64,000 bases of DNA from Magicicada septendecula. Lineage: Eukaryota; Arthropoda; Insecta; Hemiptera; Cicadidae. Below, piece after piece: positions 21,858 to 34,611 of the stretch. A program made the translations under genes and the position numbers. Below the pieces are notes generated by a model that saw only the letters and a list, made by a program, of their open reading frames with translations, was not told where the DNA came from and ran no database searches. Location: NCBI GenBank assembly GCA_034769895.1, contig CM068369.1, forward strand, positions 430,987,479 through 431,051,478. The letters run 5' to 3'. Each line of letters starts with the position of its first letter. The first letter of the stretch is position 1.

Positions 21858-24800
21858 CAAATTTAGTTTTAATATTGCTACCTTGAGGAGATAGAGAACT
21901 ACGCCCAAAAGCATAGGCAACCTGCGTGACGTGTGCGGCATGTGTCAAGGTCAAACATTGACATAGCTTCTAGCGAGTTCTATAACACTTGTAACAACTC
22001 AATTATTCCCGATGTGTTGGCTGTAAAGTGGTAGATTATTCTTGAATCTCAACGGAGTGATAAGCGCCAGCGGCCGGCCAACTTCCGTTTCGGACCACTG
22101 ATATTACAATACGGTTTGCAGTGGTTGATATTGTGGCTATCGGAAAGTGATTATTGTGGTACTTAGTGCGAAACTGTAATAAGGTGACATAGATTTCTGT
22201 GTGTTGAACAATCCTTAGGTTGAATTGTATAAGAGCTTCATTGTTTATTTATAACTGTAATTATAGTTGTAATTTGTGACTTCACCTGGTGTCAATTATT
22301 CTGTTTCCACTGACAACACGACGATCGTGAGACCGTCGTAAGAGTTTGTTAGTATTATAAAGATAAATACACTTTGATACGTTGCACGGAAATATGATGA
22401 AAATTTTAATTTAAATATACATTTAAATGGATTTAATACAAAAGATTATGATAAAAAATTAGTATTATTCTAAGACAAATGTAAATACAATAGGGAAACT
22501 GAAAGGCAAATTTGTTGGAGCACTATTAAAAGAATATTATTGAGGGTTCTATTAAAAGAATATTATTACTTAATATTACTTTTAAGCCTTTAGAAATACT
22601 TCTAACTGTACAGAATTAGAAAGATCGTTAAAAATAAAATTTTATAAAATGACTAACGTTAAAATGTATCAATTCAAAATTATGAGACACAGGGTGCAAC
22701 AAGTTATGAAGATGAACAGTACTCCTATTTTCCATAAAAGGAGATAACTTAGCATTAGGATCAAGAAATGTAAAGAAATTAATAAAATAGAAGAAAATGG
22801 AAAAGTATTTTGAAACAATATGGGTATACTATAAGCTCTAATAGGTTTTCTAATATAAAGGAAAATGGAAAATGTCTAAACTAATAACATTATTTGCGTA
22901 TAATAAAATAATTTTCTCAGTGATTCTACATAAATCCATTTTTAACAATATGCTAAGTCAATACGTGTTCAGAGAATTGAATTTGATTCTTTTTTTAGAA
23001 TGTCTTTAATTGCTTCAATGTTGTATCTAAGAAGATTACTATCTAAAACCGATCAACATCCCTACAGCTCTGTACTTCCATAGCACATATATAATATTCT
23101 TTAAATAACTAATCTTTTATAAAAGATTTAATTCTGATGTTTCCAGACGTTTCCAGATTCAACTACCTTTATTACACAAATCTTTTGCGTAAAGAGTTAG
23201 ATGATTAAACTTAGTTTTCAGACAGAGGATAATAAGAAAACATTTATCAATAGTTTTAAAATTCAATAAAATAATATTATTATAACTTCTGTTCTTCAGA
23301 AATATTACTTTCCTTCATCAACAATAACATTAACATTTTAATCTTAATATTTTGTAACACTTTTTTTGTTTTTCAAATGTCTGACAGCACTTATTCTGTT
23401 ATTATATATAACATTAAACCCGTTGTAATGATTTTACCAAAGCAAGAACGTAATAACTAGTGTAGAAGATGCTTTAAACTAAACATGTTGGAAACATTAT
23501 TGGTGAATTACACAAAAATGCATATCTACTTTCAGTAAAATACACTGAAATTTTCATTTGAATAATGTGTAATGAAAAACTGTATGTTTGCTTTAACAAT
23601 TTAGTATACTAGTAGATTTCGTATCAGTAAAACTATTCTTAAATTGAAGGATATAACTCTTTGAAAATTGCAAGTAAAAAGGAGACAATTCTATAGGAAA
23701 AACGATTGCCTTTGCACAAAACATGTAGACTAATAGGCGGACCTACTTACTGTAGTATACCTGTAGGACGTACTATAGCATGGACTGGGATACGACACTT
23801 ACAGATATTGATGCATGTCGTGCTGTCAAAAAACAGTTCTGTTAATGTAATGACAAAACGTAATATGCCAAAAACATGAGTAAGGACACTTACATTTGAC
23901 TTCACTGAAATTAGAGAAAATTCCTTCTTAGAAGTGTATGGAAAATCATTCTGGGTCACCTACCCACGCAAAGCCGAGCAACAATTTTAGTTATTCTTTC
24001 TTAGAAAATATAGCAATTGTTCCTTAATTAGTGGAAGCCCATCAAACTGAGCAGACTTGTGGTGAAAGAAACTTAGCAGTATTGTCGAAGAGGTTCAGTA
24101 TTAGTCTTACTCTGTAAGTACACAACACAAATTTAAATGTCACCAATAATTGTTAAATACTTACTAACCTGATAATAAAAATCTGTTGTACTCAGATAAA
24201 TTAATTTCTTTTGAATAAATAACAAGAATAAAATATAAAAAAGAATAAACTTAGTAGCTAAAAAGAGATAAAATATTACTTTCTTTTATATTTATTTTAT
24301 TAGTTTTATTTGAACATAGTATCTTTATTTGTAATCCTAAAGAACGTAATTTTGTTGAAATCAGCTAATGTCAAAAGTCTCAAAATAGCGAACAATAAAA
24401 TTTTGAACTTGTGCGTTTAATATACCGTCTGTGTGTGTGCGTGCGAGTGTAAAATTTATTTAGTGTATTCCCTACGTCAATGAATCATGTCTACTGTTAC
24501 GTCCCGTTACTTAACTTGCTTCTTATATTTGGAATAATTGCCAATTTTAAGATTGTAGGAAATGTAAAAATGTTACGGGATAACAAAATTCATAATAATT
24601 TGTTAGAAATGATATTTTTCTTAGTGTGCCGCCAGTGAGAAGACACTGCATGTCACAAATAAAACAATACATTATTAGCGTTGTGAGTTCTCACTTTTAA
24701 TTGGACGCTTTGACATTTGCCTGTTTGACTGTCTGTCTCTCTCTCTCTCTATCTACCTATCTACTTGTTGGAGTGTGTAACAAAATAACTTTTGAAGACA

Positions 24801-25855
24801 TCAACAGATTTTCGTAAAACGTGTCATGCGCGTCCATATTTTTACCTTACAGCACCCTATTGTTTATGAGACTGATCCTTCCGTAACGTTTTAGAGATTG
24901 AAATCTAATCACGTCATTTATAAATGTTATGACTATTATAAAGGCTTTAATTTATTACGTACAAGGGATATTTGCTTCGTCAAGTAACAAAAATGTTATT
25001 TATTGTGTGTGTGTGTGTGTGTGTTTGTGTGAAAATGTAAGACTAATGACATCTGAAATTGATTACAAAATTTCAGCGCATGGTGGGAACTGATATTTTT
25101 GTATTACTGTATTTTAAACAGGTTTTCTGTGATTAAATGGAGTAAATTGGGTGTAGCACAGTTCATTTTCCCTTATGTGTTAATTATTTAAGTTTTTATG
25201 AATGTATACTAAGTTTATTAAAGGTACAAAAATTGTGTGTTGTCAAAATTGACTCCGTAATCCGTTCAATTGTGTCTACGAAACCAAGATATATACCATC
25301 CCTGTGTTACGTCCCTGTGTCTCGAACACAGGTAAGTTGCTGCGGTGATGCTATATACATACGTTGTTGTATCTACACTTGTCGCTATTATGGTATATTG
25401 TATGGTCTCATATTATGATCCATGAAACTGATTAATAATTATGTTTATGTGTTTATTGCTCTAATATATATGCACGTATGTGTCGTATGAAACCACTGCT
25501 CTTTTCATTACTTTTCTATATTTATCCAAGTGCGCGGTAAAAATGCATAGGCCTATCAAAACTTTGGTATAAAAATAGTTCACGACATTATAGTTTTACG
25601 ACATATTTCACTAACACGACATTAAAGTTTTATCAGAACGCTTTTGTTCATTTGAAAACTTATGTCTTTATCCATCTATATTGCTACGTTAAGATGAACA
25701 AAATTTACATTACAGTTGAAGCGCAGCATCGCATGAAGCTGTTCCAGACGCGGCAGAATACGTGACGCTTTAGATAATACAAAATGCCCTTCCACACGTT
25801 TCTAGACTATTCTACCGGCATCCAGCCCTACAATGCAAGGCGGTCAGTAGTGGGT
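18530..25855. other. Long intergenic AT-rich stretch
   Basis: No supportable gene in about 7.3 kb. Short tandem repeats: (TA)n at 21825-21855, CT/ATCT runs at about 24735-24765, (GT)n at 25004-25024. A GC-richer patch at 21890-22150 and a strong splice-donor-like word ACAGGTAAGT at 25328-25337 could belong to an untranslated exon, but no reading frame or acceptor pairs with them convincingly. Confidence 0.5.
21825..21855. repeat. (TA)n microsatellite
   Basis: About 15 uninterrupted TA dinucleotides. Confidence 0.9.
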
Positions 25856-25857
25856 TA

Positions 25858-26115
25858 TGGGGGGTATCAGTGTGACGTCACGATCAGCTGGCTAGGGGAC
25901 GGAGATGGAAAGGGGTTGGTGAAGTCACGATCGGCTGCACATGACCTACCTCAACAGCCAGTGAAGTCACTGAAACAATGGCGCTACTGAAACAATGACA
26001 CCATTGTTTCAATGACGTCACTGGCTGTTGAGGTACGTCATGAGCAGTCGATCGTAAGGTCGTTGATCTGGTCAGAGTAGATCGTGACGTCACGCTTCCT
26101 GGCTCAATAGCCCCC
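25858..26115. repeat. Palindromic MITE-like element with CRE-type sites
   Basis: The inner arms 25928-25981 and 26001-26054 are reverse complements with five mismatches in 54 bp around a 19-bp loop. The outer words GTGACGTCACGATC (25871 region) and its complement near 26084-26098 extend the symmetry, and the ends carry GGGGG/CCCCC. Several TGACGTCA or near copies are palindromic CREB/ATF-type sites. No coding capacity. It is probably a short non-autonomous DNA transposon; a target duplication was not identified. Confidence 0.6.
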
Positions 26116-26399
26116 GCATGTGACCGTGTGTGTGCGCGCGCGCGCGAATTTTTTCTCAAAATACTTCTGTCTCGTCGATTCAGGTCTCGGTTTCCTTCAT
26201 TTCGGTCCCGTTCATGTCGATCTCGGACTTGGACATCTCGCTCTCGGTGCTGGTGGTCGGTCTTGGGCTCCGGACGAAGCGTCGCTCGCGAATGTCGACA
26301 CAAGACTGAACGGGATAGCCAACGAGCCCTGTTTATGTAGGCGGACAATCCCCCCTCGTGTTCGACTATTGAGTGTAACTACACAACACGTATTGCACC

Positions 26400-27375
26400 A
26401 TACTGTTTCACGGTGACATGCTGGAACAGTTCAAACAAGTGGATTGCACAACAACACGTAACTAATTAAGCAATAAACACCAGCAGATCCAAAAAAAAAA
26501 AAATCAAACCCGGTCCACGAAAGTCAGCGAGAGATGTTGCTCCGACCGCGGTCAATGAAACACTGACACTGTCAACGCCGTGTCATTCGTATAAACGGTG
26601 GGTAACCGGGAAACGAACGAGGAGAGGGAAAAATAACGTGCATACCAAAAAAATATACATACAAACGGAAAACTGTAGGAAGAGCATTGTTAGGAATTGT
26701 ACAACCCCAATATCGAATGAGCGCAAAATAATTTAAAGCAAGCAAATTTTATGTAACATAAACAAACCAGGTAGCACCATTAAACAAATAAATTAAAAAA
26801 ATAATTAAGCATTAACAGCAATTTGAGATCACAAAACGTTTACTATCTCATATCAAAAGACCCACCTACTCGGAAACATTGATAGAATTGCACGACAACG
26901 GTAAATAATTAAGCAACAAGCAACAACAGTTCCAAAAAACAAACCCAGTCCACACAAATCATCGATTGATGTTGCTCCGACCGCGGTGAACGAAAAACTG
27001 ACCTCTGTCAACGCCGTGTCATCCGTATAAATGATACGTAGCAGGGAATGGAACGAGGAGGGGAAAAACCTGTTATTACTAAAATATATCTGCATAATTT
27101 AATACAAGCAATATTTTATGTAACAAGTCGTCAGTACCAACAAACGACCCGAATCAAATCTGTAAAACCCGTTAGCACCATTTAAGTTATAAACAATAAA
27201 ATTAACAAAGCAATAAACCGCAATTTGCGATCATAAAAGGTGTATTATGTCATAGCAAAGAACCTGGCTATTCGTTCAACACTAATAGAATTGTGACCTA
27301 ACGCTTCACGGTGATACAATGCAAGAGTTCTAACAACTGGATTGCATAAAAAAAAATAAACAAAGGCGCGAAGTG
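26400..27375. repeat. Diverged tandem repeat, unit about 400-440 bp
   Basis: Words recur in the same order: GTTGCTCCGACCGCGGT at about 26535 and 26970, TGTCAACGCCGTGTCAT shortly after each, TAGCACCATT at about 26772 and 27173, and TTCACGGTGA at about 26407 and 27305. This gives two units and part of a third. Units are about 75-80% alike by eye. A satellite-like or promoter-array origin is possible. Confidence 0.7.
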
Positions 27376-29648
27376 CGAGAGAGAGCGTCAGACTGGGTTG
27401 AGGTTGAGGGAGCGGCACACGCGTGAGAAAAGCTAGATAATATAACGCAGCCGAGGAGAGCAAAACCAGCACGTGCCGGCAATTAACATTTCACAGCTGT
27501 GCGCCGACGGAGAGTGATAACCAGTGAGAGAATGAAGGGGTGTGCGGTCGAAAGTTGTAACTGTCAGGCGGTAAAACAAATACAAATATTAACTCTGGTT
27601 TTGGTACTAAAATAAACCGACGTGAAACTAATGAAGAATTTAATTAATTTTCATGAAAACTTAACACTAATTATTGAAGCTTATTAAACATTTCTTAAGG
27701 ATAAAACTGCATGTGCTACGCCTTCAAATACAGTTGCAAATTGTTAAATAAACTTCGTCAAAATTACAAATTATGCGTAAAGCTCACCTTTTTTACAAAA
27801 TACAGAATATCACAATGTAAAAACATGAAAGGATCAATAGTTGACAAGTTAATCGTTAAACGAATTGAACTTCTAAAATTGAAAATTACGTAAGTTGTTC
27901 TTATCCCCACAGGCGACTCTCATCTCAAAACATAATTGACGATCACCTTATGTATGAGCTCTCAATATATATTATAAAGCTGAACTAAAATTGTAACTTG
28001 AAAGTGTCTTTATAAGTTAGCCACCCCTGTTGTCAATAAAACGGTGACGGAACAGTCAAAACTTTTATGCGACAGATATCATAATTGTATGTTAGTATTA
28101 CTAATGTTTAGCTAGTTTCATTTAAATCTGAAAACACGACTTCCGCTTCGTAAACGTTAATGATATAGCGTATACACTTGAAGGCTTTAAAATAATCTAC
28201 AAAAAAAGCGATCTAGAAATGTTCCGGGATGCATGTTTTCTAAAACAACATACACTCCAATAATGTAATACTTAAATGTAGTAACTGTTTTAAAAGCTCC
28301 AAACACGTACACACGAGCCCTGTCATATTACATATTTTCGGTGCTATTAGTAGTTTGGGAAACATAACTTTCTCATCACTTAACCAAAATATCCATCAAA
28401 CAATTGATTCTATTTACCAAAATTTCAAGCAATATTTAATAATTAACAAAATAATTCCGTTATGCGTGGTATATAGAAAATATCTGTAACAATAATGTTA
28501 TAAACTGTAAAAGATTAAGTATTAACAGTACAATTTAGCTGTGTCGGCGAATTTATGTTAAAGAAAAAAGCTTCTAGACTTACTGCTACCTGTTGCTGTT
28601 CCTGTAAATGTACCAAAAAGAAAGAATTACCGGCTGGAAGCCAACAAGTTAGGAATTCAACCCGACGATGTATGTGCCCGACAACAACAACACAGTCACC
28701 AAAAAATATAATTAAATTATGCACAGGGATAAAAAAAAGCACAGCGCAAGACGAGTTCACCCACCGGAGTATTCAAACGTTCTGATTACGGAGCGGTAGA
28801 TTTCAATCCGTGCGAACCACACACTTGCCGATGTTCGAAAAACACATGGCCATCACATCGTGGGAACGAGAAGGAATAATATAAACATATATGAAATACT
28901 ACGGTGTAAATGACCCCCTGCTGAGCAAGCATGTATGTACATCGCTAATTAGACAACGCAGCGTGAGAAACAGAAAAATTACATTCGTATTGAATCAACT
29001 TTAGTTATACAGTAAGGTAGTTTTTAATTATATTAGTTTCGTTAGTTATACCCATAGCGAGAGAGACAGAGAGAGATGTGGAGAGACAGAGGGAGAGAGA
29101 AAGAGAGAGAGGGAGAGCAAGAGAGAGACAGCGAGAGCAAAAAGTGAATTCAAAAACTCTAGCCTCTTGCAAAGCGTTTGTATAAGGTTGTGCAATAATG
29201 TTACCACCATAACATCTAAATATCACAACGTACTAACAGCTGCGCGCGCGCAACGATGATAGCCCCTATGTACTGTGTAGATTTACTGCCTACGCCTCAG
29301 TTAGCAGCTGGACACGTTGCTGAAATCTAGTGCTTGTCTAACCTAAAAAAGTGTGCTTTATTCTAATTAATTTCGTATAGGTCATAGTATAGAACCATGG
29401 CAGTATACGTAACTCGTACAGTCGCACATAACGGGAGTGTGAAGACAGTAAAGTATAACGACTTTGAACACGGAGTGGACGCGGTATCCGTATTGTTGGA
29501 GAGAATGGCGGACATTATTGCGGAAGACGAGCGCGCGGAATAACGCGATATGGGGGGAAAGTTTGAAGTGGTAATTGGCCTTACGCGTCTTATTCAAAAA
29601 ACTAGTAACCGATCACGAACTGGAGCGGACGGGAGTGTTTCGTTCGCG
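27376..29648. other. Intergenic DNA up to the LTR boundary
   Basis: No gene supported. It contains a GA-rich run at 29057-29138 and a GC-richer patch with CpGs at 29450-29645 ending at the left LTR of element C. A frame at 28555-28785 rich in Lys, Thr and Cys has no recognised domain. Confidence 0.5.
29057..29138. repeat. (GA)n-rich low-complexity run
   Basis: Imperfect GAGA/GACA repeat on the plus strand. The Ser/Leu-rich minus-strand frame through it is an artefact. Confidence 0.85.
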
Positions 29649-32600
29649 TTATAGCGAATAAATAATGTAGTGGGTGTTGTTTAAATGTTTGTGTTGTAAA
29701 CTGTCGGGCGTTACCCTCGCGCACTTTTGTTACTTACTCTGTTGACTGGATCCTCTGCAGTGATGAAGTCCTGTAACACAACTTAATACTATGCTTTTTG
29801 TGGGCGCCACTTGGAAACGTTTGTTCCAAGAAAAAAATGTGATCGATAAAATTTTTAAATCTACGAAAAAATTTAAACAAGTCAGTTTAGCTTGGAAAAA
29901 CCAATTAAGTTTAATGGTTCTTTAAAAACAAACAAATCGTCTGAAGGACTAACATTCATAGAAAAAAATTATAAAATTGCAGAGAAAAAATTTTACAAGT
30001 TATTATTATTGACAATTTTTTATATATCCAATCAAGTATCGGCTAGTATTTCAGATTTTTACTCAGTTGAAAAGCATGAGTTTAATACGTGAAAAATCTT
30101 TACTCTCAGGACGTGACTCCTTTGAACTACCAAGACATATCAATTAGATGCCTTACAAGAAAAAAAAACTAAGTGATTTGAAGGTGTATGTGTGGCGTGT
30201 GAAGTACAACTGTGTGATAAATGTAACCAGGTAACAAATGACTTTAATTTTGGTAACTCACGTTCCAATGGTTATTTATTCTCGCACTGGACACTCCTTG
30301 CGGGTAGTTTCTCAATATCGCCTCTTCGGGTGTACACTGAATCTATTTAAAGTCAAATTTTGCGATCATTACTTTTTCCGCACTTTTGTAAAAACGTTTG
30401 GCAGTAGAATCTCGTTCAAACGCCGCCAAAGGCTCGTCAGCTGCTCCGCGTTAATTCAGAAATTATCCGCCGCAGCGCTGATTCCCATGCAGTGTCGAGG
30501 AAGGCTTTGTGTATTGTATGTTTACGTTAGGGGGAATTATTTGTCAAGTAAGTCAGTCAATGCGAACACAGCAGAATTCGTTCTCTATTTAAATTTGTGG
30601 TCCCTCCTGGGCCGCTTGACGTTCTGGCTGCGTGATTTCTATTAAAATTTGCCGTATCGCTGCTCTATTTCAGCGATACTTCTGGCGAAGATTCTCGTTG
30701 AGGTTAAGTCAGTCGGTATGTCTATGTACGGGAAAAGCCTTCCTGCCGTGTCTTGTCGATTTCTCGCCTCTTCGGTTTCGCCTTAGCTGCGTGGATCAGT
30801 GTTGTGGGTGATGCATCAGTTCTGGAGTCCAAGTTTCAAGTGTCTTTGGGTCGAATTTGGTCTCGCTTTTATACTAATTCAGGATGACTGTTTTCATCGA
30901 CTTCCGGTATATTTGTGTAAAAATTCTTTCTAGAATGTTCGAGAATAAACGAAATGGAATGTCATAGAACAATTTTCACTTCCGTAGAAGCTTTTAGAAC
31001 GAATTTCTTATTCTTCATACAAAGGATATTTCAAAAATTACTCTGGTATTTATCAAACAGTTTTACATTAGTACTCCCAATTTGTATGCCATTAATACAT
31101 TTATATTCCCTGTTTTTAACTGAATCTAGCGATACTAAATATGATTGGTTTCTAATTTACTTAAGTCTAATAAACAATACAATATACAACCCTCACCTTG
31201 AGTTGTTGTCATTGAAAACTCAATTTTTATAACAAAAATTGTTGTGGAGTTACTAAGTTCCTTCCACAAGCTGAACATCTACTACTATTACTTTCCTACA
31301 ACAAAATAAACAAATTTTAACATAAATAAAACACAAATAAATACAATTTTATATGGCCTCTGCTCATGGCCTAGATTCTTGTCAGTTTTCTAATACAATG
31401 ATTAGTCTTTTTCTTTAATATATGTATTATTTCACCACTGTACACACAGAGCTTATTATTTTGTCTATCTTTTGTGATACCTGGTTACTTTGTACATATA
31501 TTATATTTATCACAAGATGACATAGCATCATTGATTGGTCTTGAGATGTCCTTTTTTGTGGCGTGACAAATCTCACCCTAATTAGTTAAATTACTTTAGA
31601 ATTGACTTTACTTTCAACTGAGTTTGTTTCTTATTAAGGTATACTGATGTATTGTACCTTTCTATCTTATTTTTGTTAGTATTATGTAAGTATTTAGCCA
31701 GATATGATTATTTTTGTACTGGATAATTGGTTCCAGCCATACATGGTATAAGTAAATATTTTGCTAACTTCACTATTACAATGTTAAAGTTAGTCAGGTA
31801 TATTAGTATAGTTGCTTTATATCATATTACAGCTTTCTAATGCAATTTGGTTGCATTTTGGCAACATTAAATTCATAAATTATACAATATTAGATGCCTA
31901 TTACATGTTTTTAGTTAGTACTGTTTTTGGCTATTATGACTGCTTTTTATTCATTTGACAGCTTCCTTTATTTAAGATAAATTGTTCACTATTGTCTGCT
32001 TGACAATTACATATAGTTTTTATTTAAATCTGATAATAATTAATTTTTTCATGAAATCTTGGTGTATGGTCTCAAATCCAACACATTAATATTTTTTGTC
32101 ATAACAAATATATCATTTTTATTCTAACTTAAACTCTTTCTAATAATGTATTTAAATCATTTAATACATTTATTTTATTTACATCACATAATATAATAAT
32201 GGATCATGTCCATTTATTCACAAAAAATAGTTTTTTAATACTCTATTCATAGTTATAAAACTTAATAATTATTGACTTTATTTTGGTTGATTCTGACATT
32301 ATTTCTCTCTCTTATAGTGTCTTATGGTTTTTTCACTCTTATTCACTTTAATAATATATATGGGGTTTTGTCTTAGTCATAGTTTGGTCGTTTTTTTTCA
32401 AGTTGATAGAAATAATTATTATACCAAATTACACAATTTTTTGGGACTACTTGGGTTCGATACTGTTCACCTCACTTTCCTCTTATGCTAACTTACTATG
32501 TAAATGATTTCTTTTATGGAACGTTCTGTGACGTTACATATGCCTCTCCGTTAAAGTTGATAATTTTGGAAAAACATATCTTTGGTTTTGATGAAATTAT

Positions 32601-32914
32601 CATCTCCATATTAACCCTTTATATTTCATTCTTTTATCTTATAATTAAATTCCTGTACTACTCCTTTAATATATTAATCCAACTCAATATTCCTAGTTCG
32701 TTCTTTGTCGTATCACCTATTCCTTTCCTTTTTACCTTGATGTTTTTTAATTAATCTTTGATATAATTCCCTATCAATTCCCTAACTTACATAGAGGGTT
32801 GGGAGTCAGAGTGGCTCGCTATGGCATACATTCTCTGTCCCTTCCTGTCTATAACTACTGAAATCAGAGGCAACACATCCCTGTTCAGAAAATAATAATT
32901 GCACCTTTGCAACA

Positions 32915-32954
<40 letters not shown>

Positions 32955-33472
32955 GTAATAATAATAATAATAATAAATACAATATTCAAAGGTCATAGGC
33001 TCCTACACATAAATTCCCTTTCTTAAACTCTTCTGATTATTTCACAATTATATTAATATATCGTTCTCCGCAGGTTAAAATTATCGTTTAAAATCATTCA
33101 ATGTTAATAGCTATATTCATATTCATCATTATCTCCTTATGTAACACACTGTTTTCCCTTTTTTTTTATTTTTCATTTATCATTTCCATTTAGTATCAAA
33201 TATATGACAGTATTTCTCCTTCTTTTCTCCTTTACTAAGTGTCCTTCTCGTATTATTTATTAATAATGATCTCTCTCCTTCTATAAGTACGGGTAAGCTG
33301 GTAAATATACGTTGACATGGCTATTGGAAATAAATCTATATTTTATATATCTTTATGCCTTTGGTGTAAGGTGTCCTTCTCGTAATATTTATTTATTAAT
33401 AATCATAATACAATAATATTTATATTTATTTAAAAATCTCTACCTCCTTTCTAATTATGGCTAAGTTAAAAA
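29649..33472 (-). repeat. 3' LTR of element C (about 3.8 kb)
   Basis: Collinear with 51003-54788 at about 99% identity. The left edge is sharp: TTATAGCGAAT is shared and the flank then differs (host CGCG versus primer-site region). The right edge is cut by Jockey copy A3 at about 33472. The ends do not show classic TG..CA at the shared boundary. Small frames inside (for example 30238-30645, 30954-31232, 32485-32754) have no domains, and one is shortened in the sister copy, so the LTR looks noncoding. Confidence 0.85.
32914..32976. repeat. (AAT)n microsatellite in LTR
   Basis: About 20 AAT units with one interruption; only about nine units stand at the same place in the sister LTR (54265-54291). 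The poly-Tyr minus-strand frame is an artefact. Confidence 0.9.
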
Positions 33473-34603
33473 TTCCTCCGAACAGTACTCACTTATGCGG
33501 CACCCGCCTGGTGGCCTCTCCTGTCGGCCACCAACAGGCATAGGCTGACTACATTTCAGAACTGGACCCTACGCTCCCTCACGGGGTCCCCGTGGTATGT
33601 GCGAAATACCGCCATACATCGGGGTCTCCGTGTTCCCACCTTAGAGGTCTTCGTCTGGTCCCTGGCACGAATTTGTTCGCCAAGGCGGGCGAGTCCTCTT
33701 ACCCGCACCTCCGAAGGCTTAACAGCATGGAGAATGCTCCGCCTCCTCGCCGCGTCAGGCGCCCTAGGGCGCTGCTAGACGACCCCCCCTAAGTTCATCA
33801 CATGAACCCCCAGAAACGAATCCCCCCAACCTTCTGGAAATCTGAACCGATCACCATCAATCACCACCTGCGCCTGCCGAAACTGTAGTCAATCATGCTG
33901 CGGCGGATTGAATGGATAGATTTATTGCCAGCATCAGCTTTGCCGATTCGGCAGGGCCTCGATCCGGGACATGGGATCTCGCGAGGTTGTGCAAATGCCT
34001 CCTTGCGAAAGCCGACTGCCCCGGTGACAAGTTCCGCCGACTCGGCCGTTGCCTTCGGGCGGACGAGCCTCTTGTATTCGCCGGCGCGTTTCTGAGTTTC
34101 CGTGGGCTATGTCCCGGCGACCAATGAGACGCGACCAGGCGTTGCGATTGGCTGAAGCCTTGATCACGATTAAGTTCCCCGCCAGCACCTGCTTTGTTGA
34201 TTTGGTAAGGTAATGACCCGAGACATGAGCTCCCGCGAGGTTGTGCAAGTGCCTTCCTTGCGAAAGCTGGCTGTCTCGGTGACATTACCCATCAAATCGG
34301 CCGACGCCCTAGGGCGCTCGAGCTTCTTGTCCTCGCCAGTGTGTCACCACGTTCCCAAAGGTTAGCCTGAGGGGACCATGGTGTCGCGCCTTGGCCGGAC
34401 AATTGGCTGAAGCTAAAGCACTAGCTTGCCACCGTGGTGGCCATGTTAATTTATCATGGACCCGCGGACTGCATCATAACATCCTTGAGCAGAGCAGACG
34501 ACCGCGCTGAACTGTTGGCACCTGGCGTTCATCAGGCTTAGGCCTGGACAACGCAAACAAATTAGGGCGCAAGACGCCCGTGCATCCATCCATCCATCCA
34601 TCC
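33473..34603 (+). mobile_element. Jockey-like element A, copy A3 (5'-truncated)
   Basis: Matches the last 320 bp of A ORF2 and the whole 3' UTR of element A, ending in (CATC)n. It begins abruptly in element C LTR sequence at about 33472. The ORF2 remnant (33473-33791) has a 1-bp deletion at 33667 relative to A1 and A2. This copy has an uninterrupted 3' UTR around 34035-34060, so it shows the site as it was before B inserted in the sister copies. No left target duplication is visible; loss of element C sequence at its insertion is likely. Confidence 0.85.
33792..34603 (+). other. Element A 3' UTR (complete example)
   Basis: About 0.8 kb, GC-rich, with two diverged tandem units spaced about 258 bp (starting near 33955 and 34213). 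Both hold GCGAGGTTGTGCAA and CTTGCGAAAGC words and a TTGGCTGAAGC-type end. The terminal sequence CGCAAGACGCCCGTGC is followed by a (CATC)n tail instead of poly(A). Confidence 0.75.
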
Positions 34604-34611
34604 TAATTGTG
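34604..34611. repeat. Target-site duplication (left) of A2
   Basis: TAATTGTG stands between the A3 tail and the A2 start. It is repeated at 44901-44908 after the A2 tail, where it continues into the element C integrase gene. Confidence 0.8.

Noticed and set aside
25328-25337. Strong splice-donor word ACAGGTAAGT as evidence of an exon at 25233-25330
   Set aside because: No start context, acceptor or protein similarity; donor-like words occur by chance.
25884-26348. 154-residue Arg/Asp-rich minus-strand frame
   Set aside because: It runs through the MITE-like palindrome and a TCTCGGT-like low-complexity stretch; the RD-rich look comes from that repeat.
28555-28785. 76-residue Lys/Thr/Cys-rich frame
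   Set aside because: No recognised domain, low complexity, and an overlapping minus frame of equal length.
30238-32754. Small frames inside the 3.8-kb LTRs (66-135 residues)
   Set aside because: They recur only because the LTRs are near-identical; one (135 aa) is cut to 101 aa in the sister copy, which argues against selection.
32787-32996. Poly-tyrosine frame
   Set aside because: Translation of the AAT microsatellite.
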